NCBI GenBank assembly: GCA_029239365.1
Contig: JAQZBA010000003.1
Location: 1-35,186 of the forward strand
Length of the DNA: 35,186 nt
Direction of reading: 5' to 3'
Origin: Herbinix sp.
GTDB lineage: Bacteria; Bacillota; Clostridia; Lachnospirales; Lachnospiraceae
The notes beneath the pieces are model-generated. The model was not told the DNA's origin and did not search any database. It saw nothing but the letters and a program-made list of their open reading frames with translations. Shown piece after piece: positions 24,501 to 33,195 of this stretch. The stretch's first letter is position 1, and each line of letters starts with the position of its first letter. The translations under genes were made by a program, and so were the position numbers.

Positions 24501-25896
24501 CTTCATCCACGGCCGGCTTCAGCTTCAGCATAACCATGGCAGAGAATTCTCCATTATTATCTTGAAGTTCTTTATACCCATCATAGCGTTTCACTATCTC
24601 ATCTATGATTCTTAGTCCATAGCCATGCATACTTTTATCCTTCTTTGTCGTACCATATTCACTCACACTTAAGTGCTCCGATTGTTCGGACTTCTTGCTG
24701 TTCGTTATTTTTATTCCAAGATAATTACCTACTTGTGAGGTTTTGATTTTAATATAATCATCTAAACCGGCATTCCTCTGGCAACTTTCAATGGCATTAT
24801 CCAGTAGGTTGGAATAGATACACATTAAATCTATGTCTTGAATCGACAGTGTCTTGGGTATAGCAAGATCCATCTCATACCTTATACTGTTTTCCTCACA
24901 AACTTTCAATTTTTGGATCAATACTGCATTAATAACTTTATTATTGCAATACAGTCCTTTTCTGATATTCTGGTATTGTTGAGACAGCTTCAGTGTATAT
25001 TCCTTCGCTTCCTGGGTGTCCCCCTGATTAACAAGAATCTGAATTGTCTTAACATGATTACCGATATCATGATATAATTTATGAATTTCTAATTCCTTCT
25101 GCTGCATAGCCATATAATTCGCAAATTGCAGCTCGTATTGCTCCTTTAAAAGGCTGTTTTCTACCTTCAGGATCTTCTTATCCGAATGAATGATAGATAC
25201 TGCAATGCAAAATATTATGACTAATATACCTATAATCATTTCTCTGTAATTATCCATTCCAAGGATAGTCTGACTTGTCTCATCCGATGTATACTGATAG
25301 GTTTTTGTAGTTAGCAGGGTGATGCTGGCCCAAATTGTATAGATAACAACCCAAAACTTCTTCGATATTTTAACAAGATCAATTCTCTTAATGATATATT
25401 TACAGAGAATCCATACCAGAAGATACGTTATTAACATTAAACCGATGCTTAGAAGATAAAGTGGAAGTGTTCTCAATGTTACACCTTGAAATATTATTCG
25501 CTCTTCGCTGTCTAGAACGACAAAGCTCTGAGTATAGAATATCATTGGGAGTGTCAGAATAATATGAAGAACAATTGTCAGCCAATAGCTCTGGTACCAC
25601 ATCGCTTTTAGCGTTCGTGCAAGATATCGTATAATCAGTAACTCTCCTACTATAGTGGTAAGCTTTGTTATAATAATGATTAATAATGTTTCGTCAATCA
25701 TCTTCTGCGCAATAATAATATTAGAAACAGTATTCGTAATCGTCAAAAAATTAGCATAAAAAAAAGCGCTGACATAAGCCTTTCTCTTGCTAATTTTTAG
25801 TTGAATGCTGCTACACATGATAAAGTACACAGCAAATTCATATATGATTGAAATAAAATAAAAGCATAGAAACTCATAAAAATGTTGAAGTAGCAT
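24484..25896 (-). CDS. AgrC-like sensor histidine kinase (GHKL, peptide-sensor type)
   Basis: 470 residues. Six or so membrane helices fill residues 5-235; a coiled segment follows; the phospho-acceptor is His276 in KLYHDIGNH; the ATPase domain (about 355-460) has the N box NLLDNAIESC and a glycine box GYGLRII. There is no separate HisKA domain, as in AgrC/ComD kinases that sense peptides or cell-surface signals. It probably phosphorylates the convergent LytTR regulator. No AgrB or AgrD gene is near, so the signal is unknown. The start has GGAGG 9 bases upstream, and a clear promoter lies at 25950-25979. Confidence 0.9.
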   Translation of the reverse strand: MLLQHFYEFLCFYFISIIYEFAVYFIMCSSIQLKISKRKAYVSAFFYANFLTITNTVSNIIIAQKMIDETLLIIIITKLTTIVGELLIIRYLARTLKAMWYQSYWLTIVLHIILTLPMIFYTQSFVVLDSEERIIFQGVTLRTLPLYLLSIGLMLITYLLVWILCKYIIKRIDLVKISKKFWVVIYTIWASITLLTTKTYQYTSDETSQTILGMDNYREMIIGILVIIFCIAVSIIHSDKKILKVENSLLKEQYELQFANYMAMQQKELEIHKLYHDIGNHVKTIQILVNQGDTQEAKEYTLKLSQQYQNIRKGLYCNNKVINAVLIQKLKVCEENSIRYEMDLAIPKTLSIQDIDLMCIYSNLLDNAIESCQRNAGLDDYIKIKTSQVGNYLGIKITNSKKSEQSEHLSVSEYGTTKKDKSMHGYGLRIIDEIVKRYDGYKELQDNNGEFSAMVMLKLKPAVDEAIAAL

Positions 25897-25949
25897 GGTT
25901 TATTGCCTCCGGTGTGATTGATATTCGTAATTTAAAAAGCATTAGGAAT

Positions 25950-25979
25950 ATCATACCATGTTACTTAACTTTAAGTCAA
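25950..25979 (-). promoter_or_regulatory. promoter of the histidine kinase gene
   Basis: On the minus strand TTGACT (25974-25979), an 18-base spacer and TATGAT (25950-25955). The 12-bp repeat array begins only 16 bases upstream of the -35 box. Confidence 0.65.
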
Positions 25980-25995
25980 ATTACATCATAACAAT

Positions 25996-26132
25996 TTCCA
26001 AATCTAATTCCACATTTCCATAACTAGTTCCATATCTACTTTCAATATTCTTCCATTACTACTTCCATCACAACTTCCATCACTACTTCCATTACTACTT
26101 CCATTACTACTTCCATTACTACTTCCATTACT
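25996..26132. repeat. 12-bp tandem repeat array upstream of kinase promoter
   Basis: Six full units of TTCCATTACTAC plus 10 bases run from 26051 to 26132; units two and three carry T-to-C and T-to-A changes. Toward the kinase promoter the same motif decays: TTCCATATCTAC (26028), TTCCATAACTAG (26016), TTCCAAATCTAA (25996), separated by 11- and 8-base remnants. On the minus strand a frame of (MEVV) repeats opens (27 residues, ATG at about 26129 to TGA), without a convincing ribosome site. This stretch, 25897-26245, holds no other gene. Confidence 0.9.
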
Positions 26133-26245
26133 TTTGTAGATAACTTTAGCCTCTACAAATTCTGTGTAAATCCTTGCCAGAACGTTACATCCATCCTTCT
26201 ATTTCTTGTTCTATCTTTGACTGATTTTGTTTGCTACCAACCTGA

Positions 26246-27028
26246 TTATCCTCGTGCCCATGATAATAATTTCTTAACCTTACTTAAATATTGGTATCTA
26301 TAATTAATCCTAAGTAACAAGCGATTCACATTCGCGTTACCCTTTTGATTTTCTTTTTGTAACCATGGATATAATGTATCTATCCATATCTCATAGTTAT
26401 CAGTTAGCACGTAATAAAGATATTTTTCAGCAGACAAGGCTTTACTATCTTCTGCTTCAACCAACTGCTTCAATAAATTTACTGCATATTCTGTATTCAC
26501 ATGATCACTCAGATATCCCATCGTAGATATACGAAGAGTAAATCGTGATATAAGCCGATCTAAGAGCTGAAGTGGCAGCACCTGAAGATCCGGCACATCA
26601 TCAAGACTAATAGGAGCAATCATTCGCTCTCTATTCTTTAATTCAGACATGTCCATATCGATATATTGAATGCCATTTCCCCTTACACTCCAATTCATAT
26701 TCCAATGTGCAAGGATCAACGTCGCAACCTCATCCCCACCGGCACAGCCTTTCTCGATTAGTTTCATAACATCCCGTAAGGATCTGGATTGTTCCTTTGA
26801 AATATCGGACCCTATCTCCAGAAGAATGGTTGGAATGATTGCACGAGAATAACCAAGATCGATAGCCTCCCACAAGTAATGTAAGGCTTCCACAAATTCC
26901 TTCTTCCTAAGACAGTCTATTCCCTGCTGATATACTGCTTTCATGCATTTCATAGAATCCTGTTCTTTTGAAGATTTCGCCATCAGTACTTTCGACTTAC
27001 TATCGATTTGGTTTTCCGTATTGTACAT
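26246..27028 (-). CDS. unrecognised protein with TPR/Sel1-like helical repeats
   Basis: 260 residues, no signal or membrane segment. Residues about 30-110 read like Sel1/TPR helices (YQQGIDCLRKKEFVEALHYLWEAIDLGYSRAI, then IEKGCAGGDEVATLILAHW); residues 185-255 are also helical with basic ends. The middle (about 112-170) is less regular. The family could not be named. It lies in the same direction as the kinase gene but about 350 bases upstream of it, beyond the repeat array. The site GGGGG is 9 bases before the ATG. A protein-protein adaptor role is a guess from the repeats only. Confidence 0.7.
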   Translation of the reverse strand: MYNTENQIDSKSKVLMAKSSKEQDSMKCMKAVYQQGIDCLRKKEFVEALHYLWEAIDLGYSRAIIPTILLEIGSDISKEQSRSLRDVMKLIEKGCAGGDEVATLILAHWNMNWSVRGNGIQYIDMDMSELKNRERMIAPISLDDVPDLQVLPLQLLDRLISRFTLRISTMGYLSDHVNTEYAVNLLKQLVEAEDSKALSAEKYLYYVLTDNYEIWIDTLYPWLQKENQKGNANVNRLLLRINYRYQYLSKVKKLLSWARG

Positions 27029-27146
27029 AATCTATTTCCCCCACAGATGATGTAAAAGTTGACTCTATCACATAATAATATCAAGTAAATATAATATCAA
27101 TACAACTGTAATAACTCGTACATCTCACGTCATAACTTGTATGTAT

Positions 27147-27192
27147 AAAAGAAAAGCACCATTTCCACAGTCTTATCCATGGCAATGATGCT
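27147..27192 (-). terminator. terminator of the U32 peptidase operon
   Basis: On the minus strand AGCATCATTGCCA (27180-27192) pairs with TGGAAATGGTGCT (27155-27167) with one mismatch and one wobble, followed by TTTTCTTTTAT. It lies 60 bases after the peptidase stop. Confidence 0.85.
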
Positions 27193-27251
27193 TATCCTAT
27201 TATTCCTGACCAGTATATTAATTAATTCAACCTTGTTCCTGTTTCATTCTG

Positions 27252-28493
27252 TTATTCTTTTCTACGGATGATATCATAGATCTCCAGCTTAACTCCAAAA
27301 TCAGCATAGATTCTTTGCTGGGGATGTGGGCAGCTCTCAATCTCTATGCCATTAGCATCTTTCATCTTTTGCACTACTGTTGCCAGAGTGTCACCATTTG
27401 GCTTAATAATCTCTACACTATCACCCACACTGAATTTATTCTTCTGCTCCAGCTCATATAAGCCATCCACTTCTCCAGAAATGGTACCAAGATAGGTATA
27501 AGCTTTCTCATAGGTATTATGGTCATAGATCTGGTCCTCCTGAGCAGGTTTATCAAAGAAAAATCCAGTTGTAAACAGTCGATTTACACCTTTTCTGATT
27601 TCCTCCATGTATAGAGCTTTATTTGCTTCATACACTGCCGGATCCGTGAAGAAATCATCAATTGCTTTACGGTAGGTTCTAGCTACAGTTGCAACATATA
27701 ATGCTGTTTTCATTCTTCCTTCTACCTTAAAACTGTTAATTCCTGATTTAATAAGCTCAGGAATATATTCTATCATACATAGGTCCTTTGAGTTAAAGAT
27801 GTAGGTACCTCTCTCATTTTCCTCAATCGGCATGTATTCTCCCGGTCTTGTCTCCTCTACGATATGATATTTCCATCGGCAAGAATGCGTGCAGGCACCT
27901 AGGTTTGCATCTCGACCGGTAAAATAATTGCTAAGTAAGCATCTCCCGGAATACGCGATACACATAGCACCATGAACAAAGGTCTCTATCTCCATCTCTG
28001 CAGGAATCTTCGTTCGAAGCTCTATTAATTCCTCCAGGGATAATTCTCTGGCAGAAACCACTCTGGTAGCACCAAGCTTATGCCAGAAGCGATAGGTCTC
28101 ATAGTTCGTATTGTTTGCCTGCGTGCTGATATGCAGCTCTACCTCAGGTATCTCCTCCTGTGCGATAGAAAACACTCCGGGATCAGCGATAATCAGTGCA
28201 TCCGGACGATCATTCCCAAACGCTTGTAGCTCTCTAAAATAAGCCCGTATACCTTCAATGTCTTGATTATGGGCTGTAATATTCGCTGTCACATATACCC
28301 TTTTCCCATAGGTATGAGCAAAGGCAATTCCTGTCTTCATATCTTCCATGGAGAAATTCTTTGCTTTCGCACGAAGACCATACAGATCCCCTCCAATATA
28401 GATAGCATCCGCTCCATAGATTACTGCTGTTTTTAAAGTTTCTAAATTGCCCGCCGGAATTAATAATTCCGGTTTCTTACAATATTCATTCAT
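27252..28493 (-). CDS. U32 family peptidase-like protein (YrrO/TrhP type, tRNA hydroxylation)
   Basis: 413 residues. The family signature EIETFVHGAMCIAYSGRC (near 167-184) with the cysteines after it (ACTHSCRW) is complete. E. coli TrhP and Bacillus YrrN/YrrO, of this family, are needed for 5-hydroxyuridine in the anticodon loop of tRNA; peptidase activity is doubtful. Directly upstream lies a TrmR-like methyltransferase, which methylates that hydroxyl in Bacillus, so the two probably work in series. The start is the second in-frame ATG: GAGG sits 6-7 bases before it inside ATGAGGTTAATTATG. The hydroxylation role is inferred from the pair. Confidence 0.88.
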   Translation of the reverse strand: MNEYCKKPELLIPAGNLETLKTAVIYGADAIYIGGDLYGLRAKAKNFSMEDMKTGIAFAHTYGKRVYVTANITAHNQDIEGIRAYFRELQAFGNDRPDALIIADPGVFSIAQEEIPEVELHISTQANNTNYETYRFWHKLGATRVVSARELSLEELIELRTKIPAEMEIETFVHGAMCIAYSGRCLLSNYFTGRDANLGACTHSCRWKYHIVEETRPGEYMPIEENERGTYIFNSKDLCMIEYIPELIKSGINSFKVEGRMKTALYVATVARTYRKAIDDFFTDPAVYEANKALYMEEIRKGVNRLFTTGFFFDKPAQEDQIYDHNTYEKAYTYLGTISGEVDGLYELEQKNKFSVGDSVEIIKPNGDTLATVVQKMKDANGIEIESCPHPQQRIYADFGVKLEIYDIIRRKE

Positions 28494-28538
28494 AATTAAC
28501 CTCATTCCTGCGCAAGTTTTAACTTACACATAACCGTA

Positions 28539-29198
28539 CTACATAACACGATGGCTTAAGGCAATACCATCTCCGACAGGAAGTATCACCGAAGCCAGCT
28601 CTTCCATATGAGTAATCGTATATAGATACTCTCTCATTCTTGAATGAATGGTTCGATCCCTTCTTGCAATACTATATCTTGAATTGATTACTGTACCATC
28701 CTGAAGAACATTATCCGTTACTAATAGCCCCTTATCCTCAATCAGCTTCATCAGCTCCGGTAGAAAACTCATGTATTGTGCCTTTGCTGCATCTAGGAAG
28801 ATGAAGTCAAAGCTTGCCTTATCCTCCACCAATGCTCTCAATACCTCTAGAGCCTCTCCCTTAATAAGCGTAATTTTATCCTTATTGGGAAAGATCGGAT
28901 TCGCTAGGTTTTTATCTGCCTCAACCAATCGCATTGCAACCTTTTCGATGGTCGTAATTTTACTATCTCTACCTGTGAACGCACTCATAAAGAGGGCGGA
29001 AAAGCCAATGGCTGTTCCGACCTCCAGGATTCGTTTTGGTTGTTGCAGTTGTAATAAAAACTTTAAAACTCCCTGGGTTTCCTTCTTAATGATTGGAACA
29101 TAATGTTCAAGCGCATCCTTTTCCAAATCTCTAAGCTCCTCCGGTAATTCGGTCTCCAAGGAGTTAATGTAGGCTATTATTCTCTCATCAACTATCAT
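28539..29198 (-). CDS. O-methyltransferase, TrmR/YrrM-like (tRNA ho5U methylation)
   Basis: 219 residues of the class I, metal-dependent catechol O-methyltransferase family. Motifs: SAM-binding EVGTAIGFSALFM (near 56-68), the acidic TTIEKV, and FIFLDAAKAQY, holding the metal Asp. In Bacillus, TrmR methylates 5-hydroxyuridine 34 of tRNA to mo5U, and its gene sits beside yrrN/yrrO as here. That specific role is inferred from context and family; the fold alone would allow other O-methylations. It begins 62 bases after the MltG-like gene and runs in the same operon. Confidence 0.85.
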   Translation of the reverse strand: MIVDERIIAYINSLETELPEELRDLEKDALEHYVPIIKKETQGVLKFLLQLQQPKRILEVGTAIGFSALFMSAFTGRDSKITTIEKVAMRLVEADKNLANPIFPNKDKITLIKGEALEVLRALVEDKASFDFIFLDAAKAQYMSFLPELMKLIEDKGLLVTDNVLQDGTVINSRYSIARRDRTIHSRMREYLYTITHMEELASVILPVGDGIALSHRVM

Positions 29199-29260
29199 AT
29201 CATTATAAGCCTCTTATCTAGGTCAACAAATATCTCTTATCGCAAGTTATTTATTGTACA

Positions 29261-29788
29261 TTATTCTGATGCATCCTCAGTATTTGGATCTGCATCGGTA
29301 TCATTCTCTGTACCATCGCCGGTTTTCTCACCTATTTCAGCATTGGAATCTGATGTAACACCTTCCGTATCTGAGGTATTCTCTTCTTCATCCTTGACCA
29401 AGGACTTCGAATAATCTGTGACAACCTCCAAAATCTCATTATAGGTCATAGAGGAATTGATGATATAAGTACCGGGAATGATGATATATTCTTGAAGCTT
29501 CGTCTTAAGATAGAAGGAATATTTATTCTTTATGGCACGATTAATCTCCAACTTCGTAGCAATATCCATCTTGGACTCACCCTTCTTTATCTGGAAGATA
29601 ATCTCCCTTCCGGGTGCCTCCTCCAACGCAACAGGTCCATAGAGCTGATACGTGAAATTATAGGCATATTTGCTGATGTTGATAATTAAAAGAACCACCA
29701 GAATATAGAAAAATATATTCATCAGCAACCGAACGATAAAGCTTGTTATCTTTAATGTTAATTTAACAGCAGTGGACCTTGTCGTCAT
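29261..29788 (-). CDS. MltG/YceG-like membrane protein without the catalytic domain
   Basis: 175 residues. A short basic head, one membrane helix (about 23-43), an extracellular domain (about 60-125: EIIFQIKKGESKMDIATKL, then IIIPGTYIINSSMTYNEILE) matching the LysM-like N-terminal part of MltG, and an acidic tail rich in Asp, Glu, Thr and Ser. Full MltG is about 330-400 residues and has a lytic glycosidase domain with a catalytic Glu; that is absent. It may be a reduced relative that binds but does not cut peptidoglycan. Its place before the TrmR-like gene is where Bacillus yrrL (mltG) sits, which supports the relationship. The start has AGAGGG 6 bases upstream. Confidence 0.75.
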   Translation of the reverse strand: MTTRSTAVKLTLKITSFIVRLLMNIFFYILVVLLIINISKYAYNFTYQLYGPVALEEAPGREIIFQIKKGESKMDIATKLEINRAIKNKYSFYLKTKLQEYIIIPGTYIINSSMTYNEILEVVTDYSKSLVKDEEENTSDTEGVTSDSNAEIGEKTGDGTENDTDADPNTEDASE

Positions 29789-29859
29789 GCGCTTCCCTCT
29801 CTAACTTAACTTCATACGAAATCAATAATTTAACGTTTATTTAGGAAAGAATTCATACT

Positions 29860-29884
29860 TAGTGAATTACTTTGTATTTCACTA
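29860..29884. other. intercistronic hairpin between RNase J and MltG-like genes
   Basis: TAGTGAA (29860-29866) and TTCACTA (29878-29884) with an 11-base loop, next to the RNase J stop codon. No T run. It may limit decay or reading into the next gene. Confidence 0.4.
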
Positions 29885-29889
29885 GTTTA

Positions 29890-31578
29890 CTATACTTCCA
29901 TAATAATCGGCAATATCATCGGGTTTCTCTTAGTCTTCTTCCAGATAAAATCACTGAGGGAATCCTTAATCTCAGTCTTCATCTTACCCCAGTCCGCATT
30001 GTTTCTATTTAAGCACTTATCAAGTGCCCGTACTACTACTTCCCTTGCCTCATCCATCAGATTCTCAGACTCTCTTACATATACAAAGCCGCGGGACACG
30101 ATATCAGGGCCGGAAAGCACTTGATTACTATACTTCTCAAGGGAGATAACTACTATAATTAATCCGTTTTCGGATAATAAAAGTCTGTCACGAAGAACGA
30201 TATTTCCAACATCTCCAACACCAAGTCCATCCACAAGAATACCCTGTGCAGGAACCTTTCCGGTAACTCCGCCGCGTTCATCGGATAAAGTCAGTACATC
30301 ACCGGAAGAGATGACGAAGATATTCTCCTTTACAATTCCTAAGGATTGAGCCAGCTCAGCATGGCGAACCAGATGTTTATACTCTCCATGAACCGGCACT
30401 GCGTACTTTGGCTTCAATAAGGTATACATTAACTTAATTTCTTCCTGACAAGCATGACCGGATACGTGGGTATCCTGATAGATAACCTTAGCACCTTTCA
30501 TCGTCAGCTCATTGATAACCTTAGATACAGCCTTCTCATTACCCGGAATTGGTGTAGAACTAAGTATTACTACATCACCCGGCTTTATAGTTACCTTTTT
30601 ATGGATGGACGCTGCCATTCTCGGTAGAGCGGCCATCGTTTCTCCCTGACTTCCGGTAGTGATAAGCACTAGCTGATCATCGGTATAATTCTTCATCATT
30701 TCAATGTCGATTAGCATATTGTCAGGCATCCTGATATAACCCAACTCCTTCGCCACTGTAATAATATTAACCATACTGCGGCCTTCTACGACTATTTTTC
30801 TATTGTATCTCGCTGCAGAGTTGATTACCTGCTGAACACGATCAACATTTGATGCAAAGGTAGCAACGATAATTCTTTGTTTTGAATTATCAGAAAATAT
30901 TGTATCAAAGGTCTTACCAACTGTACTCTCTGACATCGTATAGCCAGGACGTTCAACATTAGTACTATCGCATAAAAGTGCTAATACACCCTTTTTACCA
31001 ATTTCACCTATTCTTTGCAGATCAATTGGCTCACCAAATACCGGAGTATAATCTACTTTAAAATCACCCGTATGGAATATAATACCAGCCGGAGTGAAGA
31101 TTGCAAGAGCAGATGCATCTGCTATGCTATGGTTTGTCCTGATGAATTCAATGCGGAAGCATCCTAAGTTGATGGATTGTCCATGCTTTATTACTTTTCT
31201 TTTTGTATTTTTTAACAAATTATGTTCCTTCAGCTTATTCTCTATAATTGCGGTTGTAAGCTTTGTTGCATAAATAGGAACATTGATATCCTTCAGTATA
31301 TAGGGTAGGGAGCCAATATGATCCTCATGACCATGTGTAATAACAAATCCCTTCACTTTATCAATATTATCCTTAAGATAGGTGACATCCGGAATTACTA
31401 AATCAATTCCTAACATCTCATCCTCCGGAAAGGATAAGCCACAATCAATGACAATAATACTGTCCTCATATTCAATTGCAGTTATATTCATTCCGATTTG
31501 TTCTAATCCACCCAGTGGAATAATCTTTACACCTTTTAAATCTGCTTGTTTCATTAAGTTCTTTTCTTTCTCTTTCAA
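29890..31578 (-). CDS. rnj: ribonuclease J (beta-CASP metallo-beta-lactamase)
   Basis: 562 residues, the usual length. HGHEDH at 82-87 is the zinc-binding signature; DCGLSFPEDE and the later HTGDFKVD segment hold other metal ligands, followed by the beta-CASP region and a C-terminal domain with VPVHGEYKH. RNase J acts as a 5'-to-3' exonuclease and endonuclease in mRNA turnover. The start is a TTG (MKEKEKNLMKQ) with a strong GGAGG 8 bases before it; an ATG 8 codons later has no site. It follows the Fur-type regulator by 66 bases in one direction, part of the IreB/RuvX block. RNA decay could interact with the leader hairpins seen elsewhere in the window. Confidence 0.95.
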   Translation of the reverse strand: MKEKEKNLMKQADLKGVKIIPLGGLEQIGMNITAIEYEDSIIVIDCGLSFPEDEMLGIDLVIPDVTYLKDNIDKVKGFVITHGHEDHIGSLPYILKDINVPIYATKLTTAIIENKLKEHNLLKNTKRKVIKHGQSINLGCFRIEFIRTNHSIADASALAIFTPAGIIFHTGDFKVDYTPVFGEPIDLQRIGEIGKKGVLALLCDSTNVERPGYTMSESTVGKTFDTIFSDNSKQRIIVATFASNVDRVQQVINSAARYNRKIVVEGRSMVNIITVAKELGYIRMPDNMLIDIEMMKNYTDDQLVLITTGSQGETMAALPRMAASIHKKVTIKPGDVVILSSTPIPGNEKAVSKVINELTMKGAKVIYQDTHVSGHACQEEIKLMYTLLKPKYAVPVHGEYKHLVRHAELAQSLGIVKENIFVISSGDVLTLSDERGGVTGKVPAQGILVDGLGVGDVGNIVLRDRLLLSENGLIIVVISLEKYSNQVLSGPDIVSRGFVYVRESENLMDEAREVVVRALDKCLNRNNADWGKMKTEIKDSLSDFIWKKTKRNPMILPIIMEV

Positions 31579-31644
31579 ATAATTGCACCTCCAATGGTTT
31601 TTATGTACATTTGATATCCATTCACTAAGTGCATTCAATATAAA

Positions 31645-32109
31645 TTAGATATTAATAGATTTATTTGCCCTACAATCTTTGCAATGGCCATATAGCTTCA
31701 CTTCGTGATCCGCCACTTGAAATCCCATGGTTATCATAATCCGATCTTCTAATGTTTCCAACAGATCATCCTGAAATGCATATACATTTCCGCAATCAAG
31801 GCATATCAAATGATGATGATGATGGCAAGCTTCTTCTTTGCTTCCCTTGCTAATTTCATAGCGTACATATCCATCATCAAGATTTAATTTATCTATTAGA
31901 TTTAACTCAGATAATACTTGAATCGTACGGTAAACAGTAGCTATACCAATATCCGGATATTTTTCCCTGACATAATCATAGATTTCTTCTGCTGTCAGAT
32001 GCATACCCGGTCTACTATCCAATACCTCCAGTATAGACACTCTTTGTGTTGTTACCTTAAGTCCGTTCTTCTTCAACAAATTCTTAAACTGTTCCTGGTT
32101 ATCAGGCAT
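31645..32109 (-). CDS. Fur-family metal-dependent transcriptional regulator
   Basis: 154 residues. Winged helix (1-80, with VTTQRVSILEVL and GIATVYRTI), then a metal-binding domain with CHHHHHLICLDCG (95-107) and a second CxxC (CKDCR near 143), the structural zinc site. Fur, PerR and Zur cannot be told apart by eye. At the position of the Glu of Fur or Asp of PerR in the second site there is Ala111 (NVYAFQDD), so metal choice may differ. The start taken is the second ATG, with AGGTG 5 bases before it; the first, six codons earlier, is possible. Two AT-rich inverted repeats (about 32163-32208) lie just upstream and may be its own operator. Confidence 0.9.
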   Translation of the reverse strand: MPDNQEQFKNLLKKNGLKVTTQRVSILEVLDSRPGMHLTAEEIYDYVREKYPDIGIATVYRTIQVLSELNLIDKLNLDDGYVRYEISKGSKEEACHHHHHLICLDCGNVYAFQDDLLETLEDRIMITMGFQVADHEVKLYGHCKDCRANKSINI

Positions 32110-32287
32110 ATCATCACCTATTTTCATCTAATCCTTATTTCGTGCAATTAATAGTATGTTCTATATTAATTAAATTGAACAAGATGAATTAATAAATCAA
32201 TTCACTTGTCATAGTCGGAAATAGCTCTCTTTGCTAGCTTCTCCGGTTCGCGTGCTCGTTCGTATTGCTCACCAGCTTACGCGTAAA

Positions 32288-32560
32288 TCAAAATAATTCT
32301 ATGTCATCCAGTAATTCTTTGAAGATGGCAGCAACCGATTCCAGCTCCTGTTCATCCTCAACAATATCATATACCGCTTCTTCATCGGTTTCCTTTGAAA
32401 TATCCTTTAAAATAAGAGCCTCGGCTTCCTCATCGTCCTCTGTTGTCGTACTGACTAAGAGGTAATCGGTTCCACCCAGTCTCGTTTGTTCCAATATTTG
32501 AAAAACCACCTCTTCTTCATCTTCTGTGATGAAGGTTATTTCATCCGGTCTATTACTCAT
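32288..32560 (-). CDS. DUF1292 protein
   Basis: 90 residues, very acidic, with [22 protein letters not shown], the family pattern. The function is unknown. Bacillus yrzB and many Firmicutes have it between ruvX and mltG, as here except for the Fur and RNase J genes. Its start overlaps the end of ruvX by 8 bases, so translation is probably coupled. Confidence 0.92.
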   Translation of the reverse strand: MSNRPDEITFITEDEEEVVFQILEQTRLGGTDYLLVSTTTEDDEEAEALILKDISKETDEEAVYDIVEDEQELESVAAIFKELLDDIELF

Positions 32561-33005
32561 GATTATTCTCTTCTTTCTTCATAAATGCAAGTCTATCTAA
32601 ATATCCTTGCAAAATCAATACTGCTGCTAACTTATCCACTACCAAGGCTTTTTCCTGATAATTCAAACCACCTTGGTCAAGTACCTGGTGTACTGCTACT
32701 GTAGTTAATCTTTCATCCCATAGAATCACTTCTAGTCCGGTTCTCTGTCTTAGTTTCTCAGCAAATTCTTCTGATTTTATCGCCCGTTCACCTACTGTAT
32801 TATTAAGATGCTTGGGATAGCCCACTACAATCTGGCCAATTTCATATGTTGCAATCAATTCCTCAATTCTGGCGAGAGTCTGACGCAATTTATTCTCTTG
32901 CTTTCTTCGGATAACTTCTATGCCTTGTGCAGTAAAACCAAGCGCGTCGCTAATAGCAACACCAACGGTCACAGAGCCATAATCCAGCCCTATTATTCTT
33001 TTCAT
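32553..33005 (-). CDS. ruvX: Holliday junction resolvase RuvX / YqgF-like
   Basis: 150 residues, RNase H fold. The first metal Asp is D7 in [13 protein letters not shown], the next motif is [14 protein letters not shown], then LWDERLTT and a C-terminal [13 protein letters not shown] with the last Asp. Family members are thought to cut branched DNA or act in 16S rRNA 5'-end maturation; the latter is shown for E. coli YqgF. The start has GGAGG 5-6 bases upstream. It is part of the conserved IreB-RuvX-DUF1292 trio. Confidence 0.94.
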   Translation of the reverse strand: MKRIIGLDYGSVTVGVAISDALGFTAQGIEVIRRKQENKLRQTLARIEELIATYEIGQIVVGYPKHLNNTVGERAIKSEEFAEKLRQRTGLEVILWDERLTTVAVHQVLDQGGLNYQEKALVVDKLAAVLILQGYLDRLAFMKKEENNHE

Positions 33006-33195
33006 TCATACCTCCTAATCATGGCATACTTTGACAATGCGATCCGAGTTAACCGGAAGAATCACGCGTTGCGAGCTTCTCTCTATTATTAATAAGGATA
33101 GCATTATTATCTATGCAATGACATTGTGTTTCTGCCTATGGCATATAATTAATATTCCTTCTATATCTTCAGTTTAGACTAAATCTGATAAATTA

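Noticed and set aside
26051-26132. CRISPR-like array
   Set aside because: The units are 12 bp and directly abutting with no unique spacers, so this is a simple tandem repeat.
31579-31638. 20-residue extension of RNase J at an upstream ATG
   Set aside because: Strong GGAGG lies inside it, 8 bases before a TTG, and the extension is not family-like.
32222-32287. GC-richer patch after DUF1292 resembling the patch at 33041-33085
   Set aside because: Only short shared words (AGCTTCTC, ACGCG) were found; no alignable repeat on either strand.
32265-32465. Plus-strand serine-rich frame
   Set aside because: It is the antisense image of the acidic DUF1292 gene; no ribosome site, biased composition only.
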